A stretch of DNA of 48,687 nucleotides from an uncultured Prevotellaceae bacterium (lineage in GTDB: Bacteria; Bacteroidota; Bacteroidia; Bacteroidales; Bacteroidaceae). A model generated the notes under the pieces. The model had not been told where the DNA came from and did no database searches. It saw only the letters and a list, made by a program, of their open reading frames with translations. This document shows, one piece after another, positions 36,101-43,850 of this stretch. The stretch's first letter is position 1. The number at the start of each line of letters is the position of its first letter. A program made the translations under genes and the position numbers. The stretch spans positions 1 through 48,687 of the forward strand of contig OMSJ01000009.1 of the NCBI GenBank assembly GCA_900313705.1, in the 5' to 3' direction.

Positions 36101-36699
36101 GGCATCTCGTTCACCTTGTCCTTGGGGTCGTAGCCAGCTTCCGTATGGATGCTGACAGTCGGCAGATTCGTCACCTGATACCAGATGGAGTCCTTGCCCT
36201 CGCCTTCATAGCCGTAGAACTCCAGCTCGGCAATGTTGCATCGTGCATCACTGGGACCGACATAGCGAACATAGCGGAAGCCACGCGTCACAGGCACATT
36301 GGCATAGTCCATCTTCTTCTTTGTCCCTTTGATTGGAATGATGTAGAGGGGCACGGCATCGAGGAAGTCGGGGCTGTTGCTCCCCTCGAAGACACCGAGC
36401 TGCACGCGCCCTTCCTGGCTTGTGCGGGGACTCCAGCCTACCCTCGTGATGACGTGTGCCGTGCCCAAGTCCAGACCGACCCAGGTGCGCGAGCGGTCCA
36501 TCGAAGCATAAAAGGTGTCGTAGTTGCCGTCGAAGGCATGAGCGGGCGTATTGACCGTTGTGCTCGACTTGTTGGTGTCATAGTCGACGTTTGGCGAGCC
36601 GATAGGCGTGCCGCTGAGCTTCGCCTGCTGTGGAGTGTCCTGCGCTCTGCTGCACACGGCAGCCAGGAGCAGAACGATTATGAACGTAATCCTATTCAT
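33127..36699 (-). CDS. CotH-type surface protein with discoidin, GLUG, dockerin-like and Big2 domains
   Basis: A 1190-aa secreted mosaic. Signal peptide 1-19; discoidin-like (F5/8 C) domain about 27-163; CotH kinase-like domain about 185-575, with AYPITARGRGNASW-type (215-228) and CWDFDLAFDND (449-459) motifs; GLUG-type beta repeats 640-770 (FRGTFDGQCHRISNLHVTGN); tandem Ca-binding dockerin-like repeats 863-918 (GDVDGNGILEDIDADWIASY and NADANLDNKINVADVVTVRR); cohesin- or Ig-like domain about 930-1050; Big2 domain 1060-1145; and a C-terminal sorting-like end YTLSGTRLDR...GIYIIDGKKRLIKVK. CotH kinases phosphorylate secreted proteins in other bacteria; the target here is unknown. It has its own divergent promoter. 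Confidence 0.86.
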   Translation of the reverse strand: MNRITFIIVLLLAAVCSRAQDTPQQAKLSGTPIGSPNVDYDTNKSSTTVNTPAHAFDGNYDTFYASMDRSRTWVGLDLGTAHVITRVGWSPRTSQEGRVQLGVFEGSNSPDFLDAVPLYIIPIKGTKKKMDYANVPVTRGFRYVRYVGPSDARCNIAELEFYGYEGEGKDSIWYQVTNLPTVSIHTEAGYDPKDKVNEMPSFITITYDGGTRIQEYPITARGRGNASWGYPKKPWRIKFADGKSHHMLRGSAQESPSKAKKWTLINNWGDKTLMRNCLAFEVSKRIGMPYTPWCQPVDVIMNGEYKGCYQLCDQISVDQNRVPITEMETWDNEEPELTGGYLIEVDAYASQESSWFSSSRGNPVTIKHPGDDDITTQQHNYIKNYFNLMESAVFASNYTDPENGYRKYLDIESFLKHFLVGEFSGNMDTYWSVYMYKDREENQFHVSPCWDFDLAFDNDQRNYPVNGRSNWAYNGGSAAGNMKSFVSRLLGDSSADQLLNQLWRNNRKEGLLDEKTLVAYVDSMEHEMEASANLNFIRWPILDQKVHQNVFALGSYDAEVGVLRDYIPARLTWIDNYLGYNPGTLYTDSTYYISTPQQLIEFSKIVNEGAQYSNAYLEADIDMEGYNSQFRPIGSNTKTFRGTFDGQCHRISNLHVTGNDYTGLFGAVSGGATICNLVLDSSCSISGANYVGLAGGSTGAGNVTFSFVGNEADVTATGANAAGIIGYNKGSTCTFTITNCYNTGDITGKSETAAISGWLGTNATLQNCFSIGTITGYSYRNDFYRGSASAINCFAISTTQVNRITIEEAASGKLCYQLNNGMVMEPIWYQTIGSDAYPVFDDTHQVVIKSEDGTYYNISHMAGDVDGNGILEDIDADWIASYLTGDMPEGFHEVNADANLDNKINVADVVTVRRLIDGIPLGQEPLTANLYSSNATVKAGGTRKLTVWTNMSRPATAYEADIVLSEGLSIQDGSIAFSSRINTPSHEAHVLPNKHGAHIIVFAPKSENLKATSGTALTFTLVGAENFQGGTYQISGQHIVTADGVVCSPEDASYEVNLSKTYVTSVVLKPRGIDIIMGNDTTLTVSVLPETATVKTLTWLTSDASVATVSDGIVTAIAPGTATITARATDGSNQEGTAIVNVYRDADGIEAPIGDLDGKAIYTLSGTRLDRIIQTGIYIIDGKKRLIKVK

Positions 36700-36723
36700 C
36701 TTGAATCATTAGTTTGCAATCTG

Positions 36724-36731
36724 CAAAGTTA
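36724..36731 (-). promoter_or_regulatory. -7 box for the CotH gene
   Basis: TAACTTTG on the minus strand, 24 nt before the ATG at 36699. Confidence 0.65.
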
Positions 36732-36837
36732 GGTTTATTTGCCAAAACATGCAAGCAGGAAGAAACCTTTTTAATATAATAAGGTATAAAAGGACATTTA
36801 TTTTAGTAAAACACATCAAAAGATGAAAAGAAACCAT

Positions 36838-36845
36838 TAACTTTG
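36838..36845 (+). promoter_or_regulatory. -7 box for the 450-aa secreted protein
   Basis: TAACTTTG, 25 nt before the ATG at 36871. The two divergent boxes are about 106 nt apart. Confidence 0.65.
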
Positions 36846-36870
36846 TAGCCCGAAAAGATTCACGTCAAGC

Positions 36871-38223
36871 ATGAAATTCACATGTCATCTACTGTTTAGC
36901 CTGCTCTGCCTTATGACCTTCGGCAACGTGCAGGCGCAAGGCGACCTGACGCACGAAGTGGCAGCCGACACCAGTCGTTGGCCGATTCCAGAGCCCGATG
37001 CAAGCTGGAAGCTGGAATACCTGCCGCACAACAACGCGAACCACAACGTCTATGTCTATAAGGACAAGCTCTACGACGAGCTCTTCACCCGCACCCTTGG
37101 ATGGAACGGCGGTGATGGCGTACAGACAACCTTATTGCCAGGAGGTAACGTCTTCTGGAGCTTCAACGACAGCTTCTATGGTCGTGCCACGGGAGCTGCC
37201 AGCCGTATCCGACAGTCCTGCAACTTCCCGCGCAACAGCATCATGGTGCAGACGCCTGGCGACGATGGTTTACCCGGCACTAAGAACGTCAACCAGAAAT
37301 GGCTGGCAGACTGGGTGCAGAGGACCAACTCATCGGCCAACGGCTACTACCATTGCCGCACACACATCAGGCATCCGAAAGGAGAGAAGACAGACACACA
37401 GATCAAGAACGGCGAGATAGACCAGACGTACCTCTACTGGGCAGGTGACGGCACAGTCGTCGATGGTCAACTGCAGGTGCTGTGGGCAGGTGTCTTCAAC
37501 GGCACTCAGAACCTGATGCAGAGCGACAACCGTGCCCTTGCCATCTACTCGCTTGAAGGAACGCCGGGCGACAAGAACTACCTCAAGCTCCTGAGCGTTG
37601 ACCATAACTTCTTCGAGTATGACCCCATCGGCTACGGCAATACGCTTTGGGAAGACGAGGACGGGCATACCTATCTCTATGCTTGCAACCAGTTCAAGAA
37701 GAAGGCCGATGACGAGCTCAACACATCCTCGCCTGTCGTAGCACGTAGCCAAACACATGACCTCCGTTCCCCTTGGGAATACTATGTGGCAGACAAGAAC
37801 GGGACATTCCATTGGCAGAGTACTTACCCCACCAGCGAAGAGGTGAACCGCTCGGCCATCAGTTCGCGAAGCGTGTCAACGGCATGGGTCTTCAAGGAAG
37901 GCGATTGGTACTACATGACGGCACAGGGTTACGTCTTTTCCAAGCAGGTATATATCATGCGCAGCCGCAATCCATGGGGACCTTTTGAGGAGTGTCATCA
38001 ACTGTGGACGATGCCGTGGGTACTTGACAAACTCGGCACGCGTACCTATCAGCACTTCTACATGCCCCACCTCCACCAGGCTCTTTCGCGCGAAGGGGAA
38101 CTGGTCTTCTCTACCAATACCGACTGCAAGGAGTGGAACGACAACTTCAACACGAAAGGCTCGGCAGACTTCTACCGTCCCTACTTCTTCCGTGTCTATA
38201 ATTGGAAAGCGGTGTTTGAGTAG
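36871..38223 (+). CDS. secreted protein, probable five-bladed beta-propeller (DUF5005/DUF4185-like)
   Basis: A 450-aa protein with signal peptide MKFTCHLLFSLLCLMTFGNV (cut at AQA). The body is rich in Trp, Tyr and Asp with repeated strand motifs: LLPGGNVFWSFNDSFYG, QTYLYWAGDGTVVDGQLQVL, EDEDGHTYLYACNQF, STAWVFKEGDWYYMTAQGY, VYIMRSRNPWGPFEECH. This is the pattern of GH43/GH32-like five-bladed propellers, and I recall DUF5005/DUF4185 proteins of this type in Bacteroides. No catalytic triad is assigned, so it may be an enzyme or a binding protein. A lipoprotein gene follows after 49 nt. Confidence 0.7.
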   Translation: MKFTCHLLFSLLCLMTFGNVQAQGDLTHEVAADTSRWPIPEPDASWKLEYLPHNNANHNVYVYKDKLYDELFTRTLGWNGGDGVQTTLLPGGNVFWSFNDSFYGRATGAASRIRQSCNFPRNSIMVQTPGDDGLPGTKNVNQKWLADWVQRTNSSANGYYHCRTHIRHPKGEKTDTQIKNGEIDQTYLYWAGDGTVVDGQLQVLWAGVFNGTQNLMQSDNRALAIYSLEGTPGDKNYLKLLSVDHNFFEYDPIGYGNTLWEDEDGHTYLYACNQFKKKADDELNTSSPVVARSQTHDLRSPWEYYVADKNGTFHWQSTYPTSEEVNRSAISSRSVSTAWVFKEGDWYYMTAQGYVFSKQVYIMRSRNPWGPFEECHQLWTMPWVLDKLGTRTYQHFYMPHLHQALSREGELVFSTNTDCKEWNDNFNTKGSADFYRPYFFRVYNWKAVFE

Positions 38224-38272
38224 TCCATAGTTCATAGTTTATAGTCCAAAGTTTTTAATTGAGAGTTAGCGT

Positions 38273-39067
38273 ATGCACCATAGAGTTTCTACTTACCACT
38301 TTGCTTTCTTGTTGGTATTGCTCCTTACCTCCTGCTACAAGCTCATCTCCACCTATGCTCCGAAGGAAGTGGAGCCTGGTCAGACATTCGAGGTAAGCTT
38401 CACCATAGTCGATGATGGCTCTGAGACTCAAAACTTTGTGAATGACTGGTCTTATGCAGGTGTCAGGTTGCCTAAAGGTTGGACGGCATCCGTCCCAGAG
38501 GGCGCACATCAGCAGTTTGCCGAGGATTGGGTTTACTACAAAGACGGCTCGCAGGTCAACAGTTCGCACGACATGGAGCCTTGCGACAAGCTGACCCAGT
38601 TCTATAACTCTGCCTGTCCAAAGACGGGCTATACGTGGTCGGGCTTTAAGAGCGTCACAAAGATTCCGAAGAACATCTCGGCCTGTTGGCGCAACGGCTG
38701 CGACAGCATCCGCATCACCTTCCTCGTCACAGTACCAGAGAACTGTGCTCCGGGCCGCTATACCATCGACTTCATGGGCGGCGACGAGGAAGACGATGCC
38801 GGCATAGACAAGTACAATAGATACACAGATGCCAAGGACTCGCGGCTCTTCCACGTCGGCACAGCATCGGGCTCTTATGTAAATAACCGCAACGCATCCC
38901 TCTCGCGAACCGTCGTCGTGCTCGAGGCAACAGGCCTCAAAGAGGTACGGAGTCCGCAGCCCTCAACCCAGAGCAGTAGGGACTACGACCTCAGCGGACG
39001 GCCAGCTACGAGACAAAGCCGTCTCATCATCAAGGACGGGAAGAAGATAATGAATTACAAACATTAG
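38273..39067 (+). CDS. lipoprotein with a sorting-like C-terminus, unknown function
   Basis: A 264-aa protein with signal peptide and lipobox (FAFLLVLLLTSC, Cys21). A beta-sandwich-like domain (PGQTFEVSFTIVDDGSETQN and DSIRITFLVTVPENCAPGRY) suggests an Ig-type fold. The last 27 residues, YDLSGRPATRQSRLIIKDGK and following, look like the C-terminal signal of type IX secretion cargo in Bacteroidetes (compare the CotH protein end). Having both a lipobox and this end is unusual. It probably shares the promoter at 36838 with the upstream propeller protein. The 49-nt gap holds CATAGTTCATAGTTTATAGT. Confidence 0.68.
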   Translation: MHHRVSTYHFAFLLVLLLTSCYKLISTYAPKEVEPGQTFEVSFTIVDDGSETQNFVNDWSYAGVRLPKGWTASVPEGAHQQFAEDWVYYKDGSQVNSSHDMEPCDKLTQFYNSACPKTGYTWSGFKSVTKIPKNISACWRNGCDSIRITFLVTVPENCAPGRYTIDFMGGDEEDDAGIDKYNRYTDAKDSRLFHVGTASGSYVNNRNASLSRTVVVLEATGLKEVRSPQPSTQSSRDYDLSGRPATRQSRLIIKDGKKIMNYKH

Positions 39068-39095
39068 TCCTCTTGGCCCCTGCAGGACGGGAGCT

Positions 39096-39497
39096 TTACT
39101 TCTTCACCTCCAGGATGCCGTCTGCCTCATGTGGCACGAAAGGACCTTCCTTGCATTCCATCAGGACGCTTGGCTCCAGACACTCAACGTCGTGCCATAC
39201 GTTTTTGGGTATGTCGGCTCCATACCTTCCCTCTTCATGGCAAAGGACACAGGTTTCCAGCACCTCGCCCTTGTCGTTGTAGGTTGATACCCTTACCCTG
39301 CCTTTCAGGATGACAAGCGTCTCGTCCTTAGTGGGATGGTGGTGAATGGGCACAAAGGTGCCGGGCTCCATCGCGTTGAGGAAGCGATGGCACTTGTCGT
39401 CGAGGCTCTGGTGGAAATTGTAGTTCTTCCTCAGCCTGGGAGATAGCTTGGCCTCTGCTGCCACAAAGTCAAGCAGGGATTCGTCTATAATCTTCAT
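39096..39497 (-). CDS. WbuC-family cupin metalloprotein
   Basis: A 133-aa protein, MKIIDESLLDFVAAEAKLSP onwards. It has a helical N-terminus and a cupin barrel with metal-ligand histidines in FVPIHHHPTKDETLVILKGR and WHDVECLE. The WbuC family is often found near O-antigen genes; its reaction is unknown, and here no sugar-assembly genes adjoin. The frame is open 30 codons further upstream, but the -7 box (39528-39535) lies in that extension, so the ATG at 39497 is used. Convergent with the lipoprotein gene. Confidence 0.85.
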   Translation of the reverse strand: MKIIDESLLDFVAAEAKLSPRLRKNYNFHQSLDDKCHRFLNAMEPGTFVPIHHHPTKDETLVILKGRVRVSTYNDKGEVLETCVLCHEEGRYGADIPKNVWHDVECLEPSVLMECKEGPFVPHEADGILEVKK

Positions 39498-39527
39498 CGT
39501 GTCGTTTCCTTTGCAGTTTTTACGATG

Positions 39528-39535
39528 CAAAGGTA
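39528..39535 (-). promoter_or_regulatory. -7 box for the cupin gene
   Basis: TACCTTTG on the minus strand, 30 nt before the ATG at 39497. Confidence 0.7.
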
Positions 39536-39662
39536 CGACTTTTTCCTCAATACGCAAAGCATACTTCGCTAAACTTTGAAAGACCATCTGCTGGTCTGGC
39601 TAATAGCGAGATTCCCAACGCCACGTACCGCGTTTGCCAAAGCAGCAGAGTCTAATGGGCAA

Positions 39663-39767
39663 AATAAGTACACGTACTTGTCTCAATAAGTACACGTACT
39701 TGTTTCAATAAGTACACGTACTTAGCTCAATAAGTACACGTACTTATTTTAATAGGTACAGGTACCT
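39663..39767. repeat. 22-nt tandem repeat array (family GTACACGTAC, second locus)
   Basis: Cores AAGTACACGTACTT at 39666, 39688, 39710 and 39732, exactly 22 nt apart, then a degenerate unit (AGGTACAGGTACCT) at 39754. Same core and period as the array at 1939-2070. It lies in the 436-nt gap between divergent cupin and DUF1080 genes, where only this array and two promoter boxes were seen. Confidence 0.92.
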
Positions 39768-39898
39768 CCACATCCTCACCGTGCCTAATGAACTTTTTCA
39801 TGCGTGGCTAATTCGCTCTTTGTGAACTGTCCCGCAACATATTAGGTGTCTTCTGAGAGATTATTGAGGAAACGTTTTGCCGTTTAGTAGAAAATCGT

Positions 39899-39906
39899 TA
39901 TCTTTG
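39899..39906 (+). promoter_or_regulatory. -7 box for the DUF1080 gene
   Basis: TATCTTTG, 27 nt before the ATG at 39934. Confidence 0.65.
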
Positions 39907-39933
39907 TGGTCAAATACCATAACAACGAAGGCT

Positions 39934-40710
39934 ATGAAAAGACAGATTGCATTGGCGGTAATGGCTTTTACCGCATGGAGTGCTTCAGCTCAGGCACAAG
40001 AGAAGAAAGATTATCCACAACCCGAGGCTATGCGGCCCGCGATGTCGGAGTACTGGACGCCTCAGCCCAAGGTCGTTACCCCAGGGGACATCAAGACAAA
40101 CACCGCGCCGAGCGATGCCATTGTGCTTTTCGAGGGGAAAGACCTCTCGGCATGGATGAACCCCAATGGAGGCGACGCCGAATGGGTCGTGAAGAACGGC
40201 ATGATGACTGTCGATAAGTCAAAGGGTGACATCGTGACGCGACAGAAGTTCGGCAGCTTCCAACTGCACCTGGAGTGGTGCGTGCCCCGTGGCATCACGG
40301 GAGAAAGCCAAGCCAGGGGAAACAGCGGCGTCTTCCTGCAAGACATGTACGAAGTGCAGATACTGGACTGCTTCGGCAACGAGACCTACGTGAACGGCAT
40401 GACGGGAAGCATCTACAAGCAGACGCCGCCACTGGTGAACGCCATGCGTCAGCCCGGCGAATGGAACGTGTACGACATCATCTACACGGCCCCCATCTTC
40501 AAGGAGGACGGGACATACCTCTACCGTCCCTACGTCACGGTAATACAAAACGGCATCGTCCTGCAGAACCATACTGAGATACAGGGAACCACCGAGTACA
40601 TCGGCTTCCCGCGAACGGTGAAGCACGGCGACGGTCCCATCCGTCTGCAGTCGCACGGAGACCCCAGTCAGCCTATCAGCTTCCGCAACATCTGGATCAG
40701 ACCACTCTAA
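39934..40710 (+). CDS. DUF1080 protein (3-keto-disaccharide hydrolase family), secreted
   Basis: A 258-aa protein with signal peptide MKRQIALAVMAFTAWSASAQ. The single DUF1080 domain (about 55-258) is a jelly-roll, seen in VLFEGKDLSAWMNPNGGDAE, GDIVTRQKFGSFQLHLEWCV, GNSGVFLQDMYEVQILDCFG and the closing GPIRLQSHGDPSQPISFRNI. Family members act on 3-keto glycosides, cleaving the glycosidic bond after oxidation at C3. A Gfo/Idh/MocA oxidoreductase begins 15 nt downstream and would supply that oxidation. I used the ATG at 39934 because it is 27 nt after a -7 box and opens the signal peptide. Confidence 0.88.
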   Translation: MKRQIALAVMAFTAWSASAQAQEKKDYPQPEAMRPAMSEYWTPQPKVVTPGDIKTNTAPSDAIVLFEGKDLSAWMNPNGGDAEWVVKNGMMTVDKSKGDIVTRQKFGSFQLHLEWCVPRGITGESQARGNSGVFLQDMYEVQILDCFGNETYVNGMTGSIYKQTPPLVNAMRQPGEWNVYDIIYTAPIFKEDGTYLYRPYVTVIQNGIVLQNHTEIQGTTEYIGFPRTVKHGDGPIRLQSHGDPSQPISFRNIWIRPL

Positions 40711-40725
40711 CTAATACTATAGACT

Positions 40726-42033
40726 ATGGACTACGAACTGACCAGAAGGGCCTTTCTCCGCCAATCAGCCACAGCTTTGGCAGCCGGCATCATATTGCCT
40801 CGCAAGCTATATGCAGGAACGCCGGCGACACACGACGTTGCCGCCAGCGACCGGATGAACGTCGCGCTGGTGGGCTGCAGGTCAATGGGATGGTACGATC
40901 TCAGTGACATTATGAGATACCCCGGCGCCAGTTGCGTCGCCCTGTGTGACATTGACAGCGGCATCCTGGCAAAGCGTGCTGCTGAGGCCGAGAAGAACTG
41001 GGGCAAGCGACCAGCTACCTACGGAGACTATCGACGCCTGCTGGAACGTAACGATGTGGACATCATCGTCATCGGTACACCCGACCATTGGCATTGCAAG
41101 ATAACAACCGATGCCTGTTCCGCAGGAAAGGACGTATATGTAGAGAAACCTCTGGCAAACAGCATTGCCGAGTGCGACGCAATGGTAGCAGCTGCCCAAC
41201 GCTACGGACGCGTCGTGCAAGTGGGTCAGCAACAACGAAGTGCAGAGCTCTGGCACAGCATGAAGGCATACATCGACAGCGGCGAATTGGGACATATCGG
41301 GCGCGTCAACGTATGGGCAAACTTCGCTTATGCCGCCTTGCTGAACCCAGCTAAGGACAGTCCCGTTCCCGAAGGCGTTGACTTCGATATGTGGCTTGGA
41401 CCCGCCAAGAAGCGCACATTCAACGCATCAAGATTCCATGGTTCGTGGCGCATGTTCTGGGACTATGGTGGTGGCTTGCTTACAGACTGGGGCGTACACC
41501 TGCTCGATATGGCACTATGGGGAATGAACGTTGACCGTATGCCGCAGCGCGTGATAGCGGCAGGAGGCAATTATGCCTACCCCGAGAACTTCGCAGAAAC
41601 ATTCGATACGCTGAACGTCACCTATCAGTTCCACGACTTCCAAATACAATGGTCTAACATCGCCATTGAGTCAGGTCCATATGGGCGCAACTATGGTCTG
41701 GAATTCAAAGGCACCAATGGCACCCTTGTTGCCAACCGCGAGAGCTGGGAAGTGATTCCACAAGGCGACAAGGTAGAGGCAAAACTCGTAAAGCCGTCGA
41801 ACAACGACCACTTGGACCATACGACCAACTTCATGGACTGCGTGAAACGGCGCGACATGCAGACAGCTTGTCCTATCACAAACGGAAGCTTCTGCGCAAA
41901 GTATGCACACTTGGGCAACATCGCAGCAAGAACGCATGAAGCCTTGACCTACGACGACGCAAAGCACACTTTCCACGACAAAGCGGCAGACCGTTTCATC
42001 GTACCGGAATACCGTAAGCCCTGGAAACTATAA
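40726..42033 (+). CDS. Gfo/Idh/MocA-family oxidoreductase with Tat-like signal
   Basis: A 435-aa NAD(P)- or sugar-dependent oxidoreductase. The N-terminus carries a twin-arginine signal (LTRRAFLRQSATALAAG), so it is probably exported folded. The Rossmann part begins MNVALVGCRSMGWYD at about residue 44. EKPLANSIAECDAMV contains the conserved Lys of the E-K-P motif, and GGGLLTDWGVHLLDMALWG holds the conserved Asp and His. Paired with DUF1080 (15-nt gap), it fits C3 oxidation of glycosides before cleavage. The substrate is not known. Confidence 0.9.
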   Translation: MDYELTRRAFLRQSATALAAGIILPRKLYAGTPATHDVAASDRMNVALVGCRSMGWYDLSDIMRYPGASCVALCDIDSGILAKRAAEAEKNWGKRPATYGDYRRLLERNDVDIIVIGTPDHWHCKITTDACSAGKDVYVEKPLANSIAECDAMVAAAQRYGRVVQVGQQQRSAELWHSMKAYIDSGELGHIGRVNVWANFAYAALLNPAKDSPVPEGVDFDMWLGPAKKRTFNASRFHGSWRMFWDYGGGLLTDWGVHLLDMALWGMNVDRMPQRVIAAGGNYAYPENFAETFDTLNVTYQFHDFQIQWSNIAIESGPYGRNYGLEFKGTNGTLVANRESWEVIPQGDKVEAKLVKPSNNDHLDHTTNFMDCVKRRDMQTACPITNGSFCAKYAHLGNIAARTHEALTYDDAKHTFHDKAADRFIVPEYRKPWKL

Positions 42034-42035
42034 GC

Positions 42036-43733
42036 CTATAAGCCGGCTTCAAGGTAGGAGCGGGCGGCTTCTGCACAACGTTCGCCATCGACACCAGCGC
42101 TAACGATGCCGCCGGCATAGCCTGCGCCCTCGCCACAGGGGAAGAGGCCAGCTACGCGGATGTGCTGCAAGGTCTCGCTGTCGCGAAGGATGCGGACAGG
42201 ACTGCTGGTCCTTGTCTCGATGCCGATAACGGTGGCTTCGCTCGTCAGGAAGCCGTGTTTCTGCTTGCCCCAGAGCTTGAAGGCTTCGCGCAGACGGCTG
42301 CTGATGAACTCTGGCAACCAGAAGTGCAAGGGGCTGGCTATCAAGCCGGGTGCGTAGGAAGACTCGTTGAGGTCGGCGGAGAGACGTCCGTTCACGAAGT
42401 CTGTCATCCGCTGTGCCGGAGCCGTCTGCAGGCGGTTTGCCTGCAGCCAGCATTGCCGCTCGAGTTCTTCCTGAAGGAAGACCCCATCTAACTCCTCCGC
42501 GAAGGGGAGAGACGACCCTCCATCTCCCTCAAGAGGAAAGGAATTTTGAATTTTGAATTTATCAATTTTGAATTCTTTATAGTCTTCGGGCCTTATCTCC
42601 ACCACCATGCCGCTATTGCTCCAGCGTCCGTTTCGGTTGGAAGGACTCATGCCGTTGACCACGACTTGTTCGGGTCCGCTTGCTGCAGGTACGACAAAGC
42701 CGCCGGGACACATGCAGAAGCTATAGACGCCGCGCCCCTGAACCTGCGTCACCATGCTGTACTCGGCGGCGGGCAACCACTTTCCACGTCCCTCGCGACT
42801 GTGGTATTGTATCTGGTCGATGAGGTGGGCGGGATGCTCCAGGCGTACACCGATGGCGAGTCCTTTTGCTTCGATGTCGATGCCACTCTCTGCAAGGTGG
42901 CGATAGACATCGCGGGCTGAATGGCCTGTAGCAAGGATGACGGGACCCCTGAATTCATTGACCATTGAACATTGACCATTGACCATTTTCTTTGCCACGA
43001 TGCCAACGACGCGTCCTCCCTCAACACCAGTGCCGGAGCAATGCGAAGAATGGTCAATGGTCAATGGTGAATGGTCAATGATAAGCCCTGTCATCTTCGT
43101 CTGGAAGTGAACTTCGCCACCACAGGCAAGGATGGTCTTGCGCATGTTCTCGATGACGCGCGGCAGGCGGTCGGTGCCGATATGCGGATGGGCGTCGGAG
43201 AGGATGGCTGGGCTGGCTCCGTGTTGTACGAAGATTTGCAGGATGCGGTCGGTGTTGCCGCGCTTCTTGCTGCGCGTGTAGAGCTTGCCGTCGCTGTAGG
43301 CTCCTGCTCCTCCCTCGCCGAAACTGTAGTTGCTCTCGGGGTCAACACGTTGCTCCAGACGGATGCGTGCCAGGTCCTTCTTGCGCTCGCGAACATCTTT
43401 GCCTCGCTCCACGACAATAGGCTTCAGTCCAAGCTCGATGAGTCGCAAAGCTGCAAACAGTCCGCCCGGACCTGCCCCAACCACAACGACCGATGGGCGA
43501 TTGCTGACATCTTTATATATATAAGGCTCGAAGTCCTGCAAAGGCGGCTCCTCGCCTATGTAAGCCCTTACGGTCAGGTTGACATAAATCGTCCGCTGGC
43601 GGGCATCGATGCTGCGACGCAACACACGCACAGCTCCCGCTTTGATTCCTTTTTCCTCGCGAAGATAAGCAAGGATGCTCTGTTCGTTGTATGCTTGCCT
43701 GGGCAAGATACGTAAGTTAAGTTCATTGACCAT
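42036..43733 (-). CDS. FAD-dependent dehydrogenase-like protein (COG2509 type)
   Basis: A 565-aa cytoplasmic flavoprotein of unknown substrate. The dinucleotide-binding motif VVVGAGPGGLFAALRLIELG is near residue 83. Typical family stretches are SNYSFGEGGAGAYSDGKLYT, PHIGTDRLPRVIENMRKTIL, ILATGHSARDVY and the FAD-closing LFPCGEGAGYAGGIVSAGVD. An N-terminal small domain (residues 1-75) precedes the flavin domain. Three repeat-derived segments are inserted in frame (42484-42582, 42952-42988, 43047-43082). The start codon itself lies in an ATGGTCAATG repeat sequence. The stop is 2 nt from the convergent Gfo/Idh gene stop. It is divergent from thrA. Confidence 0.88.
   Translation of the reverse strand: MVNELNLRILPRQAYNEQSILAYLREEKGIKAGAVRVLRRSIDARQRTIYVNLTVRAYIGEEPPLQDFEPYIYKDVSNRPSVVVVGAGPGGLFAALRLIELGLKPIVVERGKDVRERKKDLARIRLEQRVDPESNYSFGEGGAGAYSDGKLYTRSKKRGNTDRILQIFVQHGASPAILSDAHPHIGTDRLPRVIENMRKTILACGGEVHFQTKMTGLIIDHSPLTIDHSSHCSGTGVEGGRVVGIVAKKMVNGQCSMVNEFRGPVILATGHSARDVYRHLAESGIDIEAKGLAIGVRLEHPAHLIDQIQYHSREGRGKWLPAAEYSMVTQVQGRGVYSFCMCPGGFVVPAASGPEQVVVNGMSPSNRNGRWSNSGMVVEIRPEDYKEFKIDKFKIQNSFPLEGDGGSSLPFAEELDGVFLQEELERQCWLQANRLQTAPAQRMTDFVNGRLSADLNESSYAPGLIASPLHFWLPEFISSRLREAFKLWGKQKHGFLTSEATVIGIETRTSSPVRILRDSETLQHIRVAGLFPCGEGAGYAGGIVSAGVDGERCAEAARSYLEAGL
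42484..42582. repeat. AATTTTGAATT-type and CTCC-type repeats inside the FAD protein gene
   Basis: AATTTTGAATTTTGAATT (42541-42558) and a CTCCGCGAAGGGGAG stretch encode in frame KEFKIDKFKIQNSFPLEGDG and following residues, between RPEDY and DGVFLQEELE. Confidence 0.8.
42952..42988. repeat. AATGGTC heptad repeat inside the FAD protein gene (1)
   Basis: Four tandem AATGGTC-type heptads read in frame on the minus strand as MVNGQCSMVNEF, just before RGPVILATGHSARD. Confidence 0.88.
43047..43082. repeat. ATTGACC heptad repeat inside the FAD protein gene (2)
   Basis: In the gene direction, heptads read IIDHSPLTIDHSS. The second heptad is ATTCACC. With the consensus G at 43069 (minus strand) codon 222 would be TGA; as written it is TCA. 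Confidence 0.9.
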
Positions 43734-43754
43734 TAAACATTACCCTTTTCTGTG

Positions 43755-43762
43755 CAAAAGTA
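43755..43762 (-). promoter_or_regulatory. -7 box for the FAD protein
   Basis: TACTTTTG on the minus strand, 21 nt before the ATG at 43733. Confidence 0.6.
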
Positions 43763-43806
43763 CAAAATAATTCATAATACATAATTCATAATTCATAATT
43801 ATTTTA

Positions 43807-43814
43807 TACTTTTG
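43807..43814 (+). promoter_or_regulatory. -7 box for the threonine operon
   Basis: TACTTTTG, 36 nt before the thrA ATG. Between the two divergent boxes lie ATAATTCATAATACATAATT repeats. No threonine attenuator or leader peptide was seen in the short leader. Confidence 0.65.
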
Positions 43815-43850
43815 CACGCGAATTATAAAAGGACAACCCAAAGAGCAAGG

